From: Coenobita brevimanus
Lineage: Eukaryota > Arthropoda > Malacostraca > Decapoda > Coenobitidae
Reading direction: 5' to 3'
Assembly: GCA_032717465.1 (NCBI GenBank)
Contig: CM064690.1
Coordinates: forward strand, 28,830,653 to 28,894,652
Length of the DNA stretch: 64,000 nucleotides
Part shown: piece by piece, positions 1 through 11,060 of the stretch
Layout of the letters: the number at the start of each line of letters is the position of its first letter
How positions within the stretch are numbered: position 1 is the stretch's first letter
The notes under the pieces: generated by a model
The model's input: the letters and a program-made list of their open reading frames with translations, nothing else
The model's database searches: none
Told to the model about the DNA's origin: nothing
Position numbers and translations under genes: made by a program

Positions 1-370
1 CATCACTCCTGTTTCACCGTTACTTTGCCTTTACCGTACCACCGCATGATACGAGTGTTACTGTTCCGTTTTAATGTTACGGTAAGTAAACCACGTAACG
101 CCTGACATTTTATTTCCGGAGTTAATTTGATTCATTTCCCTTCTCCACATTTTACACATCAACCTTTTAAATGCCTTAGACGATTTTTTTATATTTCAGC
201 TTCAGACGATTTTATTCAGCGCAGAGAATATCACGATGGCCAACACTAGATAGATATATAAATAGATAAGTAAAAATAAATAAATCTGATCATGTTTGGT
301 CAAGCACTGAGAGGTAGTTTTTAAAATTAATGCAAGAGGTAAATACTGTTCTTAAATACTGTAACATTAT
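1..370. other. AT-rich unique flank with a family A fragment
   Basis: No gene is seen here. The stretch is AT-rich. At 201-226 it carries the family A core AGACGATTTTATTCAGC on the plus strand, with a weaker partial core (GACGATTTT) just upstream near 179. Positions 248-290 are a degenerate GATA/AAAT simple repeat. Confidence 0.6.
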
Positions 371-372
371 GC

Positions 373-373
<1 letters not shown>

Positions 374-429
<56 letters not shown>

Positions 430-464
430 AAAGAGAGAGAGAGAGAGAGAGTGTGTGTGTGTGT
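374..464. repeat. Compound microsatellite (GT)n-(GA)n-(GT)n
   Basis: A (TG) run of about 27 units passes into a (GA) run with one AA interruption, then a short (GT) run. Methionine-Cys-Val and Thr-His frames across it are translation artefacts. Confidence 0.97.
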
Positions 465-608
465 ACTCAAATACTCCCCAGTACTTTCAACCTTTTCGTG
501 TACATGCTTGGTTACATCACTGGGCTCCGTTACGCTCCACATCAGAGAAAGAGAGACGTCTGTATCTATTTTAACTTTGTGTTATAGAAAGAATTTGTTA
601 TATAGCTA

Positions 609-610
<2 letters not shown>

Positions 611-672
<62 letters not shown>
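611..672. repeat. (GT)31 microsatellite
   Basis: A perfect GT dinucleotide run of 62 bp. Confidence 0.97.
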
Positions 673-675
<3 letters not shown>

Positions 676-885
676 GTCCATCTTTTTGTTATTTATTAGT
701 ACTCTGTAACGTTGGATGTGTTACGTGGTGTTAGTGATGCGTGGTGAAGTTTGTGATACGCTTGTTACGCCACACAGATACGCAGCGGAGAGAGAGAGAG
801 AGATTTATGGTATTAATAATGAATCAATCTCATCGTATTTCCTCCCACACACATTACATATGTAAAGTAATTGCCTGTTTGTACC

Positions 886-888
<3 letters not shown>

Positions 889-936
<48 letters not shown>
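889..936. repeat. (TG)24 microsatellite
   Basis: A perfect TG run, preceded at 788-803 by a short (GA) run. Confidence 0.96.
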
Positions 937-939
<3 letters not shown>

Positions 940-1117
940 TAAAATTCATCTGTTACATTGCCATCCATATTTTGGGGAAGGCATGTGGGGATGACGGAAG
1001 TGGAGTGAAGGGAGGAAGTAAAGAAGCCTAGGAGAGAAGGAAAGGGAATGGGGAGGAAAGTAGAGAAAAAGAGAGGAGGGTAAAGAACGTGACTGGGTCC
1101 CATGATGTAGTGGGGAG

Positions 1118-1498
1118 AAAGTGAACGGTACAGTGTTGCCAAGATGTAACAGTGAACGGTACAGTGTGCCAAGATGTAACAGTGAACAGTGGTAATGCCA
1201 ATGTGTAACAGTGAACGTTAGTGTTGCTAAGATGTAACAGTGAACAGTAAAGTTTTTCCAAGATGTAACAGTGAACAGCAGTGTTGTCAGGGAGTTACAG
1301 TAAACGGTACAATACTGTCAAGATAGCAGTGAACGGTGCTTTCTGCCAAGATGTAACAGTGAACGGTACAGTATTGCCAATGTGACAATGAGAAGGTTAC
1401 CAAGGTGTGAACGGTAGATTTGCCAAGTATAACAGTGAATGGTGATGTCAAGATACCGTATATCAGTGAACGGTTCAGTACTGCAAAGATATAGTAAA
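1118..1498. repeat. Degenerate minisatellite, about 31-33 bp unit, about 12 copies
   Basis: The unit is built around AACAGTGAACGGTACAGTG followed by TTGCCAAGATGT. About a dozen diverged copies run head to tail, with indels and substitutions in most, so the array is old. The antisense frames through it (repeating TVHCYTLA-like residues) reflect the repeat and are not a gene. The consensus contains TTGGCAACACTG in reverse complement, a motif that also occurs singly elsewhere in the window. A (TC)12 tract follows directly at 1501-1525. Confidence 0.9.
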
Positions 1499-1589
1499 CC
1501 TCTCTCTCTCTCTCTCTCTCTCTCTGAATAAAATCGTAAGGAAGTAACAATTATAAACGTCACCGGAAGGAAGGATTTTACGTATATTC

Positions 1590-1635
1590 TCACCATCAAC
1601 CAGACGATTTTATTCAACAGACAATTTTTACCTGG
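1590..1635 (+). repeat. Family A element, plus-oriented fragment
   Basis: The core AGACGATTTTATTCAAC is followed by ACCTGGAGGGGTTT, resembling the family A right end (ACTGGAGGGGTTAA). Confidence 0.65.
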
Positions 1636-1639
1636 AGGG

Positions 1640-1755
1640 GTTTGATAAGGTCTTCAGTAAATTCTTGAGTACAAGAGGCCATCCCTGAGCTGTATAAAAT
1701 CGTCTGGAGGAAGCAGGAATAGGAAAATAGTACGTCCTGGGGCTGAATTGGTTAA
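1640..1755 (-). repeat. Family A element, minus-oriented copy
   Basis: In reverse complement it begins TTAACCAATTCAG, continues through an ACGTA-TTTT segment, and reaches CCAGACGATTTTATACAGC. With the plus-oriented copy immediately upstream it forms a head-to-head inverted pair that could fold back. Confidence 0.65.
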
Positions 1756-1850
1756 TTTGAGGAAAGAGTGATAGGCGTGTGGTAAAGGGTTTAGTTGAGG
1801 TAATTATCACGTTGGTGCGAATATTAGGTGGTTTGGTAGAAGCTTTTAAA

Positions 1851-1852
<2 letters not shown>

Positions 1853-1891
<39 letters not shown>

Positions 1892-1913
1892 AGGGAGAGA
1901 GAGAGAGAGAGAG
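1853..1913. repeat. Compound (GT)n-(GA)n microsatellite
   Basis: (GT)18 switches to an imperfect (GA)12. Confidence 0.96.
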
Positions 1914-2061
1914 TATTATTGGTAGTAGTATTAAAATATTTTAAATTTTATACTCCATTTGTTACAAAACTCACAATCCTTTTTAAGTATATTTTTGTCA
2001 CTGCTTAACCAGATCACGTGATGCAACTTTCGTCAAATTGGTAGACCTCACACCTCATACC

Positions 2062-2104
<43 letters not shown>

Positions 2105-2105
2105 T
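2062..2105. repeat. (ATT)14 microsatellite
   Basis: An uninterrupted trinucleotide run. Confidence 0.95.
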
Positions 2106-2740
2106 TACATTACTACTGCTACTATTCATAGGCCCATAAACACCTCCAAGCCTCTCCACACACCTCCAAACCTCCCTCCATCTTTCCACCTCGTTCCACC
2201 GCCATGACTAAAAAAAACAGCGGATGTCCATTACCCCCACTCGCTCCCCCTTCCTACCACGCCCTCACACACACCCCTACATCCCCCCTCACCCCCGCCC
2301 CCACCCCGTCGGCTAATGAATAGGAACAGCGGGTGGGTGCAGTAAATAGCGTTGGTGTGAGCGCATCTGGCAACATTCCTTGTGGTGTCATGGCGGACGT
2401 TGACTGGCAGTCTTGGTGCCAGATCTGAATAATAGTGACTACACAAGTGGATTTACGCCCCCACCAACCCACTCACCCGAAGGAGTAGTTCCAAAGTGAA
2501 ATATAATACTCCGGCATTAGCAGAATAAGACGCAGTATATGTCGAGGCAGAATTTTATATCTGTATCTATCTATGTCTATCTGTTTATCTATCTATCTAT
2601 CAGTCTTTATAATATCAGCTGTTTCTATTAACCTTTAAGCAAGGGCTAACGACAGAATGTTATACCTGTCACGGTAAAGGATTTTGTCCAGTGGTTGGAA
2701 TGCTATTTTTTCTTTTTTCTTAGAAAAAGTAATTTTGTAC
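2106..2740. other. Non-coding stretch with (CTAT) repeat
   Basis: No gene is supported. Positions 2145-2320 are C-rich with CCTCCA blocks. Positions 2355-2410 carry TGGCAACATT followed by ATGGCGG. Positions 2550-2603 are a degenerate (CTAT/CTGT) tetranucleotide repeat. Confidence 0.5.
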
Positions 2741-2742
2741 CC

Positions 2743-2782
2743 TATTATTATTATTATTATTATTGTTATTATTATTATTATT

Positions 2783-2818
<36 letters not shown>
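2743..2818. repeat. (ATT)n-(ATC)n compound trinucleotide repeat
   Basis: An ATT run with one GTT interruption changes to a clean (ATC)11 run. Confidence 0.95.
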
Positions 2819-2907
2819 TTAATTTATAGATATTGGTATCCCTCCCTGGAGCTGAAACTCATCTGTTCCTCTGTAATGTACCGTACATCCTTAGTGAGAA
2901 TGTCCCC

Positions 2908-3008
<101 letters not shown>

Positions 3009-3112
3009 CCGCGGCCAACTTTCAAACAATCCGCTTCTTTATATATTGCTTTGTGTCTTGGTTTTTCCTGGATGTTTGAGTTTTTAGTGATTTAATAGTC
3101 ACCTTTTTATGG

Positions 3113-3113
<1 letters not shown>

Positions 3114-3152
<39 letters not shown>
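3114..3152. repeat. (TG)19 microsatellite
   Basis: A perfect TG run. Confidence 0.95.
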
Positions 3153-3154
<2 letters not shown>

Positions 3155-3802
3155 TTAGTTTGGGGGAGTATTTAATTTGTTAAGTTTTGTGGCCTCCGTC
3201 TTGCGTAATTGACTTTGTTCCTTTTAACTGTTTTTGTAGTTATTATTTCGTTTATGTTATGGATTTTAGGGTCAGAATGTCACGCAGGAAATACAAGTGC
3301 TATTGTTAAGCATGGTTATCATCTGAAATATCATCATTTTTCTACCATCGTCTACGGCATCATCGTCTGTCATCATTAATCCAGTATATCAAAAAAGTGT
3401 CCGAGTTATCATTCTTTATCTTTGCCATCATCATCATCATCAAACAGACAGAAAGCATAGATATAGATTGATATATAGATAGATAGACTGACAGGTGTAG
3501 AGATAAGATAGACAGAAGAGTGAGGGGCAAAAAAAAGCCCCAACCCCGGAAAACCAGAGAGAGAGAGAGAGAGACCCTAAATTGACAGAAACAAGGAAGG
3601 AAGAGACCAGTACTGAGACAGACAGACAGAGGGGGAGAGAGAGAGAGAGCCAGGGGAGGGGGGTGGGGGGGTTCAGAGTGAGGGAACTTGTGACATATAA
3701 GTTGTGAGAAGTAAGTTAAGAAAAGTTTCTATTAGTATTTCATGCCCTAAGTTTGGTCCACCTAACTTTTACACAATAAGTTTGGCGCCGCTAACTTTCC
3801 TG

Positions 3803-3807
<5 letters not shown>
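3153..3807. other. Unique AT-rich stretch with short simple repeats
   Basis: No gene is seen. It holds a short (ATC) run near 3426-3441, a degenerate GATA repeat (3450-3515), and a purine-rich patch with (GA) runs (3555-3660). Confidence 0.5.

Positions 3808-3852
<45 letters not shown>
3808..3852. repeat. (TC)22 microsatellite
   Basis: A near-perfect CT run. Confidence 0.96.
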
Positions 3853-3856
<4 letters not shown>

Positions 3857-3901
3857 GTTTGTGGTTGTCTGTTCTTTCATTTTTTCCTCTTCCTCTCTTT
3901 C

Positions 3902-3995
<94 letters not shown>
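3902..3995. repeat. Compound (TCTG)8-(TC)30 microsatellite
   Basis: A clean TCTG tetranucleotide array decays into a pure TC run, consistent with one evolving from the other by slippage. A C14 homopolymer lies at 4067-4080. Confidence 0.96.
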
Positions 3996-3997
<2 letters not shown>

Positions 3998-4209
3998 GTC
4001 TATTGCTTAACTCCTGTCAGTCTAAGGGCTTTCCATTTCTCTCTCAGCTTGCATACTCTCTTGTCACCCCCCCCCCCCCCGTTCACTCATCATCTGCTCC
4101 TGTCTTTCGCCTGTCAGTTGGGTGGGACAGCTGTTATTTGTTGTTAATTGGTGAAGTTGTCTGTCATCGTCTTCATGATGTTTTTTCTTTTACGTGATGT
4201 CATTGAGCG

Positions 4210-4211
<2 letters not shown>

Positions 4212-4246
<35 letters not shown>
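4212..4246. repeat. (TC)17 microsatellite
   Basis: A perfect TC run, about 85 bp upstream of the putative micro-exon acceptor. Confidence 0.95.
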
Positions 4247-4247
<1 letters not shown>

Positions 4248-4330
4248 AGAAATAAGAATAAACAGGTTTAATATTGCCAATTTGCTTGATCTGGCATGTA
4301 ATTAATCATTTGTTTGATTTTTCGTTTCAG

Positions 4331-4345
4331 GTGACGAAAATAAAG
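4331..4345 (+). other. Candidate 15-nt micro-exon (speculative)
   Basis: A pyrimidine-rich tract ending in TTTTTCGTTTCAG (acceptor AG at 4329-4330) is followed 15 nt later by a full-consensus donor GTAAGT at 4346. The intervening 15 nt are a multiple of three and open in two of three frames (VTKIK, or DENK with split flanking codons). A TAATTAAT-type sequence about 30 nt upstream could serve as a branch site. No flanking exon is identifiable in the window, so this may be a chance pairing of splice-like sites. Confidence 0.2.
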
Positions 4346-4372
4346 GTAAGTAATTAAAGCCTGCCGGAAGTG

Positions 4373-4709
4373 GGGGAGAGGGGGGCTTAGTGGCGTTTCC
4401 AGACTAGGGGTAAGAGGAGGGGGAAGGGGAGATGAGGGGAAAAGGGGGTATTGCGATGGTTGAAGGGGGGAGGGTGAGGGGAAGGGGGTATTGGATTGGG
4501 ATGGGGTGGAAAGAGGGGGCAAAAGGGTGGTGGGAAGTGGGTTGGGGAAGGGAAAGCAGTCTCAAAGAAAGGGAAGAGAATGGGGGGATTAAAAGGGGAA
4601 GGGGGAGGAGGTGGGAGAAGTGGGGTTGCTCGGATCGTGGGGAGGGGAAGCGAGGCAGAGGAAGAGGGTGGAGGGTGAGGGAAAGGGATGAAGGGAGAAG
4701 AGGGAGGAT

Positions 4710-4740
<31 letters not shown>

Positions 4741-4835
4741 GGTGGGGATGAGGAGGAGAGAAGAGGGAGGGGGAGGGAAGTTTTTTTTGGGGGGAGGGGA
4801 GGAGGCGTGAGGGTGGGGGGTAAATTCGTCTGGCC
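4373..4835. repeat. Polypurine (G/A) block with T27 tract
   Basis: About 460 bp of nearly pure G/A on the plus strand. It is interrupted by a T27 homopolymer at 4709-4735 and a T8 near 4780. The predicted 100-150 residue Gly/Arg/Lys or Pro/Ser/Phe peptides are compositional. At about 4830 the bias flips to pyrimidine. Confidence 0.85.
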
Positions 4836-5267
4836 AGTTCACTTCTTTCCTTGTCCCTCTTTCCTTCAGTGTTTATTTTCCTCCTTGTGAACCAGTTTCC
4901 CCTTTTTTTCTTCACCCCGTTTTCTTTTCCTCCTTTTTCGTTAATTCTTCGGTTCTAATTCTTTCATTCATCGTTCTCATTCACTCCTTACATTCATCTC
5001 ACTCTTCATCCGCTCATCTGTCATATTCGTCTATTATATTTCTTCCGTTGTCATTTCACTACTTCTGTTTTCTTCATTTCTCAGTTTGTCACTCCTCTTC
5101 GTCCACTGTCACTTCTGTGTCCACTCAACTTCGCTCGTCCAGTCGCCCTTTTTTCACACTTTCTCACACTCTTTCACTCTGGCGCTGACTTCCACTCTGT
5201 CACTCACTCACTCACATTAACTGGCTCAGACTCCCCCCCTGTCACTCACACCTACTCATCCACTCCG

Positions 5268-5270
<3 letters not shown>
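4836..5270. other. Pyrimidine-rich low-complexity stretch
   Basis: No gene is seen. It is rich in TTC, CTT and CACT words. Between 5150 and 5260 it becomes a degenerate CTCACT simple repeat that resumes after the next TC tract. Confidence 0.6.

Positions 5271-5320
<50 letters not shown>
5271..5320. repeat. (CT)25 microsatellite
   Basis: A perfect CT run. Degenerate CACTCACT sequence flanks it on both sides to about 5560. Confidence 0.96.
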
Positions 5321-5323
<3 letters not shown>

Positions 5324-5618
5324 CCTGGCTCACCGTCTCCCTTGCACCCACTTCGTACTTTTCACTCACACTTATTTCCACCCTCACTCACTCACTCGCT
5401 CACGTCTTCCCTGTCACTCCCACGCACAGAATCCAGCCCTCATGCATTTATCGTCTCCCTACTCCGTCACTCACTCACTTTTCTCTCACTGTCAGTCTCT
5501 CACGTCACATTCACACACCCACTCACTTCCTCTCCATACATCATTTCACCACCGAGAGAGACACACACAGAATGCAACTGACGGTCATATGTAAGTGTGC
5601 ATCTTGTTCTAGGAAGTG

Positions 5619-5620
<2 letters not shown>

Positions 5621-5669
<49 letters not shown>
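5621..5669. repeat. Compound (TG)16-(GA)9 microsatellite
   Basis: The TG run changes directly to a GA run. Confidence 0.96.
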
Positions 5670-5700
5670 TACAATGCCACTTAGACTAATTGTTATCCCA

Positions 5701-5702
<2 letters not shown>

Positions 5703-5753
<51 letters not shown>
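5703..5753. repeat. (CT)25 microsatellite
   Basis: A perfect CT run that opens the following polypyrimidine block. Confidence 0.96.
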
Positions 5754-5758
<5 letters not shown>

Positions 5759-6085
5759 CTTCCCCCTGTAATCCCCTCTCTCCTCCCCTCCTTCTCCCCC
5801 TCTCCCCCTACCTTTCTCCCCTCTCCTCCCCCTCACTGCCAATATATCGACTTCTCCCCCCTTCCCTCCCGCTTCGCATCCTCTCCCCACCTCTCCTCTC
5901 CCCTCTTCACCCTTTCCCCTCCGTCTCTTCCCCTCCCCTCCCATCCCTTTCTTCATCCCTTCCCTCCTAACCCTCTCCCCTGTCCTCACTCTTCTACATC
6001 CCTCCCTTCCTCACTCTCCTACTGCCCCCTCCCTTCTCCCCCACCCCCTTTCCCCTCCCACATCCCGTGCTTCCCTTCTCTCTCC
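5754..6085. repeat. Polypyrimidine (C/T) block
   Basis: About 330 bp of almost pure C/T made of CCCTCC and CTTCC words. Ser/Pro/Leu open frames here are compositional. A degenerate GATA repeat follows to about 6190. Confidence 0.85.
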
Positions 6086-6208
6086 TTTGATAGATAAATA
6101 GAATTGAATATAGATAACAGTAGGCTGGAAGATAGACTGATAGATAGAGGTAGATGGGCAGATTGGGAGAAGAGATTAATAGATAGATAATGTAGGAAAT
6201 AAACCACC

Positions 6209-6211
<3 letters not shown>

Positions 6212-6268
<57 letters not shown>
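6212..6268. repeat. (GA)28 microsatellite
   Basis: A perfect GA run. Confidence 0.97.
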
Positions 6269-6270
<2 letters not shown>

Positions 6271-6373
6271 AGAATGGCACAGTAGGAGGAAAAACTGCCC
6301 AGTCTTGTTAAGCAAAAAATCAAGAAAATTACAAGAAAAGCTGATTTGTAATTGAGAAAAAATTGAAGACAAC

Positions 6374-6385
6374 TGTGTGTGTGTG

Positions 6386-6432
<47 letters not shown>
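6374..6432. repeat. (TG)n microsatellite with one slip
   Basis: A TG run of about 59 bp with a TT interruption near 6386. TG-rich sequence continues to 6500. Confidence 0.96.
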
Positions 6433-6433
<1 letters not shown>

Positions 6434-6572
6434 TGGTGCGCAGCGACATGGTTGAGTGAGGTGTGTGTGTGTGCGTGCGTGGCTGTCCGTGTGTGTGAAC
6501 CTGTGCGTATGTGGGAGAGAGATTGCTGCGGTGATTGAGTGAGAATAGCGTGCGAGTGGTCGTGTCATTGAT

Positions 6573-6573
6573 T

Positions 6574-6637
<64 letters not shown>
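6573..6637. repeat. Compound (TG)13-(GA)19 microsatellite
   Basis: The TG run passes into a GA run. Confidence 0.97.
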
Positions 6638-6639
<2 letters not shown>

Positions 6640-6685
6640 CGATGTTCATATCCATTTGCGTGCATTTTTGTCAGCAGGGAAATAC

Positions 6686-6687
<2 letters not shown>

Positions 6688-6739
<52 letters not shown>
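6688..6739. repeat. (TG)26 microsatellite
   Basis: A perfect TG run. It is followed by about 260 bp of degenerate TGTATG-type sequence to 6980, which looks like a decayed extension of the array. Confidence 0.96.
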
Positions 6740-6740
<1 letters not shown>

Positions 6741-7002
6741 AACTTTCTGTATGACTATGTATGTGTATATGTGCAGGTTTGTGTGTACGACTGTGTGTAT
6801 GCTTGTTTATATTTTTGTACATGCCTTTGTGTACGTATGTGTGTGTGTACGGATTTGTGTGGATGTACGTGAATATATTAGAGAATGCTTAGGTGTACAA
6901 ATATCTATATCTAAATGCATTTTTGAATGTATGTATGTCTACGCGTGTGTGTATTTGCATGTACGTGATGTTTATGTACGCACAGTGAATAAATGTCTGG
7001 TG

Positions 7003-7003
<1 letters not shown>

Positions 7004-7050
<47 letters not shown>
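7004..7050. repeat. (TG)23 microsatellite
   Basis: A perfect TG run. Confidence 0.96.
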
Positions 7051-7052
<2 letters not shown>

Positions 7053-7088
7053 CCAAGGAGTAGCCTGTGAATTAAAGTGACACTACCA

Positions 7089-7090
<2 letters not shown>

Positions 7091-7140
<50 letters not shown>
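7091..7140. repeat. (CT)25 microsatellite
   Basis: A perfect CT run. The next 350 bp (7141-7490) are AT-rich with GATA/TAGATA words and no gene. Confidence 0.96.
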
Positions 7141-7144
<4 letters not shown>

Positions 7145-7495
7145 AGATAAATATGGGTAAATAATACATTATACATATAAGTAGATATTTATATTTATCT
7201 ATAGTCAGATGCCTACTAGCTGCAAGATACGTAGATACATATATAGATGAATAGATAGATTTATTGATGCGTAAATAAATGAAATAGAGAGATTTATGGA
7301 ATATTTTAGAAAACATAGATAGGATATATTGATAGTTAAAGTAATTCTGGTAGTCATTGAAATTTAGGAAAAGATTTAAAAGTATAGAGTGAATTGTTAT
7401 GGATGTAAACAAATAAACAAGTGTATTTGTTTTTGTTGTTTTTTGAAGGCGTTTTTTTAGCTCACTTTTGTCTCTTCCCCCTCTCACGTTTTTAT

Positions 7496-7498
<3 letters not shown>

Positions 7499-7529
<31 letters not shown>
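7499..7529. repeat. (TC)15 microsatellite
   Basis: A TC run followed by a short (AT) run. Confidence 0.94.
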
Positions 7530-7530
<1 letters not shown>

Positions 7531-7555
7531 TATATATCAGTGAACTGGTATATAT

Positions 7556-8050
7556 ATTTTTTCTTTTTTCTTTTTTTTTCTCTTCTCCACCCCTGGTCTT
7601 CCTACTCCCATTCTTCTTCCCTGTCATCATCCTCCCCTTTCCCCCATTGTTCTTCCCCATCCCCTCCCCATTTTTCGTTTTCTCCTTTTCCCCACCATTC
7701 CTCCCCCTTCCTCTTCCACTTCTCCCTCTCTTTCCTCTTCCCCATCGTCCCCCGTCACAGCACACACACTCCCCCTTCCCCAGTCTTCCTCTTCCTCCTC
7801 CTTTCTTTTTCTTTCCTTCCCTTTCCTGCTTCACTGCTCTACCCATTTCCCTCCCCATCACCCATCTTCCCACTCCCCTTCCCTGCTTCTCTTTCCTCCT
7901 CCACTACTCTCCTTTCCCTCCCCATTAGCCCTCCTCCTTCCACGCCTCTCCCCCCTTCCCCCTCCTCCTTCCACGCCTCTTCCCCCCTTCCCCCTCCCCC
8001 ATTGTCCACTCCCCTCCTCCCCCTCCCCCTCCTCCTCCTCCTCCCCCTTC
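7556..8050. repeat. Polypyrimidine (C/T) block
   Basis: About 500 bp of C/T-dominated sequence (CCTCCC, TTCCCC). The 196-residue Ser/Pro/Leu frame across it is compositional. Confidence 0.85.
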
Positions 8051-8117
8051 TCGTTTAATCATCCCTTGTGCGTTTTTTGGTGAAGGAGGCATTGATCGCT
8101 ACGGCAAGGTGGACCTC

Positions 8118-8250
8118 TCACACTACCACACCACTACCACTACCACACCACTACCACACCACTACCACTACCACACCACTACCACACCACTACCACTACC
8201 ACACCACTACCACTACCACACCACTACCACACCACTACTAACACTGCCAC
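8118..8250. repeat. (CCACTA)/(CCACACCACTA) short-unit minisatellite
   Basis: Alternating 6-bp and 11-bp units of CCACTA and CCACACCACTA. Degenerate ACTRCC-type repeats continue to about 8490. Confidence 0.92.
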
Positions 8251-8534
8251 TGACACTTCCACAACCAGTTCCACTCACACAGCCATTACTGTTACCATGA
8301 CTACAACTATCACTGTTATTATTACCTCTGCCACGACCACAACTGTTACTATCCCTACCACTAGTATTTCTGCCACTGCCACTGTCGCTACCACCGTCTC
8401 TCTCCTACCACAGTCACCATCTCACTACCTCCACTGTCACCACAATCACCACCACCATCCACTCACAAACACTACTCTCACACCACTCCTCCATCTAATC
8501 TACTTCGTGTACACTAACCCACTACTGTATGCTC

Positions 8535-8536
<2 letters not shown>

Positions 8537-8589
<53 letters not shown>
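8537..8589. repeat. (TG)26 microsatellite
   Basis: A perfect TG run. Confidence 0.96.
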
Positions 8590-8590
<1 letters not shown>

Positions 8591-8726
8591 TATCAATATA
8601 TCTATGTGACTCCCAATCAAACATTCAACTCTCCTTTTGCAATCCTCTTTTCACTCTTTTTCTGTCGTTCTTTTTCTCTCTCCCCTCTCCTCTCTTTACT
8701 CTCTCTCCCTCCTTTCCACCGCTCGC

Positions 8727-8729
<3 letters not shown>

Positions 8730-8791
<62 letters not shown>
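8730..8791. repeat. (AC)31 microsatellite
   Basis: A perfect AC run. With the (TG) run 140 bp upstream it forms a complementary inverted pair. Confidence 0.97.
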
Positions 8792-8815
8792 CCAATGTAA
8801 AAATGCTCGTTACAT

Positions 8816-8817
<2 letters not shown>

Positions 8818-8871
<54 letters not shown>
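8818..8871. repeat. (CA)27 microsatellite
   Basis: A second CA run, 26 bp after the first. Confidence 0.96.
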
Positions 8872-8873
<2 letters not shown>

Positions 8874-9027
8874 CCCCTGGGCAGAGTTCACCCTCACCGT
8901 GACCTCTAGCAGTCTTGTCCTCACTCTTACAGGCTCACTCTTGCACCCTCATTCTTACTCTTCCAGTCATACACTTGCCCATATTCTTATAATTATTCTT
9001 TCTCTAATTGTTACTCTTGCGTATTGT

Positions 9028-9205
9028 CTCATTCTTAATCATTTTGACTTATTCTTACACCTGCTCATTCTGTCATTCTTACACTTTCCCATTCTTTCAT
9101 TCTTATATTCATACTCTCTCTCTTACCCTTTCGCAATGGCTCATTCTTAATTATTTCTACTTATTCGTACACTTGCTCATTCTATCATTCTTACACCTAG
9201 TCATG
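9028..9205. repeat. Diverged direct duplication, about 112 bp
   Basis: CTCATTCTTAAT-led segments starting near 9029 and 9140 share order and most bases over about 60 bp (CTTATTC-TACAC-TGCTCATTCT). The surrounding 8900-9660 is a CTCATTCTTAC-type degenerate repeat. Confidence 0.75.
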
Positions 9206-9410
9206 CTCTTTCGGTATTATTCTCTTTCGTAAACTATTTTAATTTTTACACTTCTCGCATTCGTTTTCACTCTCTTACTCTCAGCTGCACTCTTAACAAT
9301 CATGCTCTCTGTCGCTCACTCTTACTCACTTCTGCTAGTTGACTGAATCACAGTTGAGTTTGTACCCTTAATTCTCATTCTTCCTCACTCTCACTGTCCC
9401 CAATTTCACT

Positions 9411-9645
9411 CATAACCTATCCACACTCACAGCCTTGCTCTCGCGCTCTAACACTCTTACACTCATGCCTCCTCACTCTCACCCTCTCACTCACTCTCAC
9501 TCACTCTTCCCTCACTCTTCTTGCCCTCATAATCTATCCACACTCATAGCCTTCCTGTCGCTCTTTAACACCTTTACACTCATGCCCCCTCACTCACACA
9601 CTCACACTCTCTCACTCTTCCCTCACTCTTCTTGCTCTCCATCTC
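9411..9645. repeat. Tandem duplication, unit 117 bp, two copies
   Basis: The words CTATCCACACTCA (9417 and 9534), TTACACTCATGCC and CTTCCCTCACTCTTCTTG recur in the same order at a 117-bp offset with a few substitutions. Confidence 0.88.
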
Positions 9646-9693
9646 TCCATCTCGAGAGGTCTTCCCAGAAATGACTCGTTTGGCGTCTGGCGG

Positions 9694-9696
<3 letters not shown>

Positions 9697-9733
<37 letters not shown>
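9697..9733. repeat. (GA)18 microsatellite
   Basis: A perfect GA run. An interrupted (TC) run follows at 9804-9843. Confidence 0.95.
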
Positions 9734-9737
<4 letters not shown>

Positions 9738-9805
9738 AACAACGGGCTTTCCACTTCATCCAGGCATCCTACAAATGATCTTATCTCCCTCTCCCTGTCA
9801 GGAAC

Positions 9806-9843
<38 letters not shown>

Positions 9844-9973
9844 CTAAATCGTTCCTTCAGCCACGGGAAATCCCCATCACTCAGGGGGTTGACCTTCACC
9901 CCGAGGACGTAGTTTTTCTTACCTTTTCCTGCCGACTTTATTCAATTATGGTATAAGGGTTTGTGGATGGTCA

Positions 9974-9993
9974 TTAACCTTTTCAGTCTGAGC

Positions 9994-10051
<58 letters not shown>
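9974..10051 (+). repeat. Family A left end truncated by (TC)27
   Basis: TTAACCTTTTCAGTCTGAG at 9974 matches the family A left terminus. After CATG it passes straight into a 54-bp TC run instead of the rest of the element. Confidence 0.6.
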
Positions 10052-10053
<2 letters not shown>

Positions 10054-10155
10054 GGACGTAGATAACGAACAGATAGACAGATAATGATAGAAGAAGCAGA
10101 CAGACATTGCGAACGGAGAGACAGACAGACAGACATAGCGTGACTAACTACAGTA

Positions 10156-10156
<1 letters not shown>

Positions 10157-10205
<49 letters not shown>
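10157..10205. repeat. (CA)24 microsatellite
   Basis: A perfect CA run. Confidence 0.96.
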
Positions 10206-10210
<5 letters not shown>

Positions 10211-11060
10211 CTCCCTGTTTTCTTCAGTTCAGATTTATTTTTCGTACAGTACACCTTTTAATCCCCACATAACTAAATAAAAAAACGGGATTACTTAGTT
10301 AATAATCTCGTCATTCGCAGCTTTTTAAAACCCCTTCAGTGCGATAGTGTTTTATTTTTTATATTGCTGTGTTCAGATTATATTATTATTATTATTATTA
10401 TTGTTGTTGTTATCATTGTTTGTGTTGATTATTATTATTATTATTATTATTGTTTATTATTATTATTATTTTTATGAATTTTCAAGTTGGAGGGCTTAGG
10501 TATAGGATAGTCCCAGTTAATCCGTGCACTGCTACTAATATTAATTATAATCACTGAATGAAATAGTCTCTTGAGATGATGATTGTGGAAAGTGTACGTG
10601 ATCGGGGTGGAGGGGTCAGTATGAATTATTTTGCATTTTTTAACATACAATTAAGAAAATAATAATAATAATAATGATAATAATAATAATAATGATAAAG
10701 TAATAAAAATCCTGCCCTTAACCCGTGTGATTGCCGTGGGTTTTCCAAGACTGAGTTAGATGGTCTTGTTGTCAGAGTTAAACAGGGAGATGAGGGCAGT
10801 GAAAAGGTTAACAGTGCTTTAACCCTATTTTCCCTCTGTTTTTCTCACTGCTCCCTTCTCTCCTCCCCTCCTTCCTTCCCACCTTCTGAAAAGAGAGAGA
10901 AAAAATCAAGGACGAGCGACTGCCTCTCTCCAGAATCGGGGGATGGGGGGTGTTAAGTGGGGGAGTGAAGCCCTTTGATAAGAAATGATAACTGATGATA
11001 AACTGCACTGTAGGGAATGATATAGTGCTTTTGATCTAACCTGATAAAGATCCCGAACTC
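10206..11060. other. Unique AT-rich stretch with (ATT)/(ATA) repeats
   Basis: No gene is seen. A family A left-end-like ACCCCTTCAGTGCGA lies at 10329-10345. (ATT)n with GTT variants spans 10379-10470, and (AAT)n with GAT variants spans 10658-10700. Positions 10810-10950 contain mixed pyrimidine and purine patches. Confidence 0.5.

Noticed and set aside
327..542. Thr-His or Cys-Val rich small proteins across dinucleotide tracts, here and at many other sites
   Set aside because: These are direct translations of (AC)n, (GT)n, (GA)n and (TC)n microsatellites.
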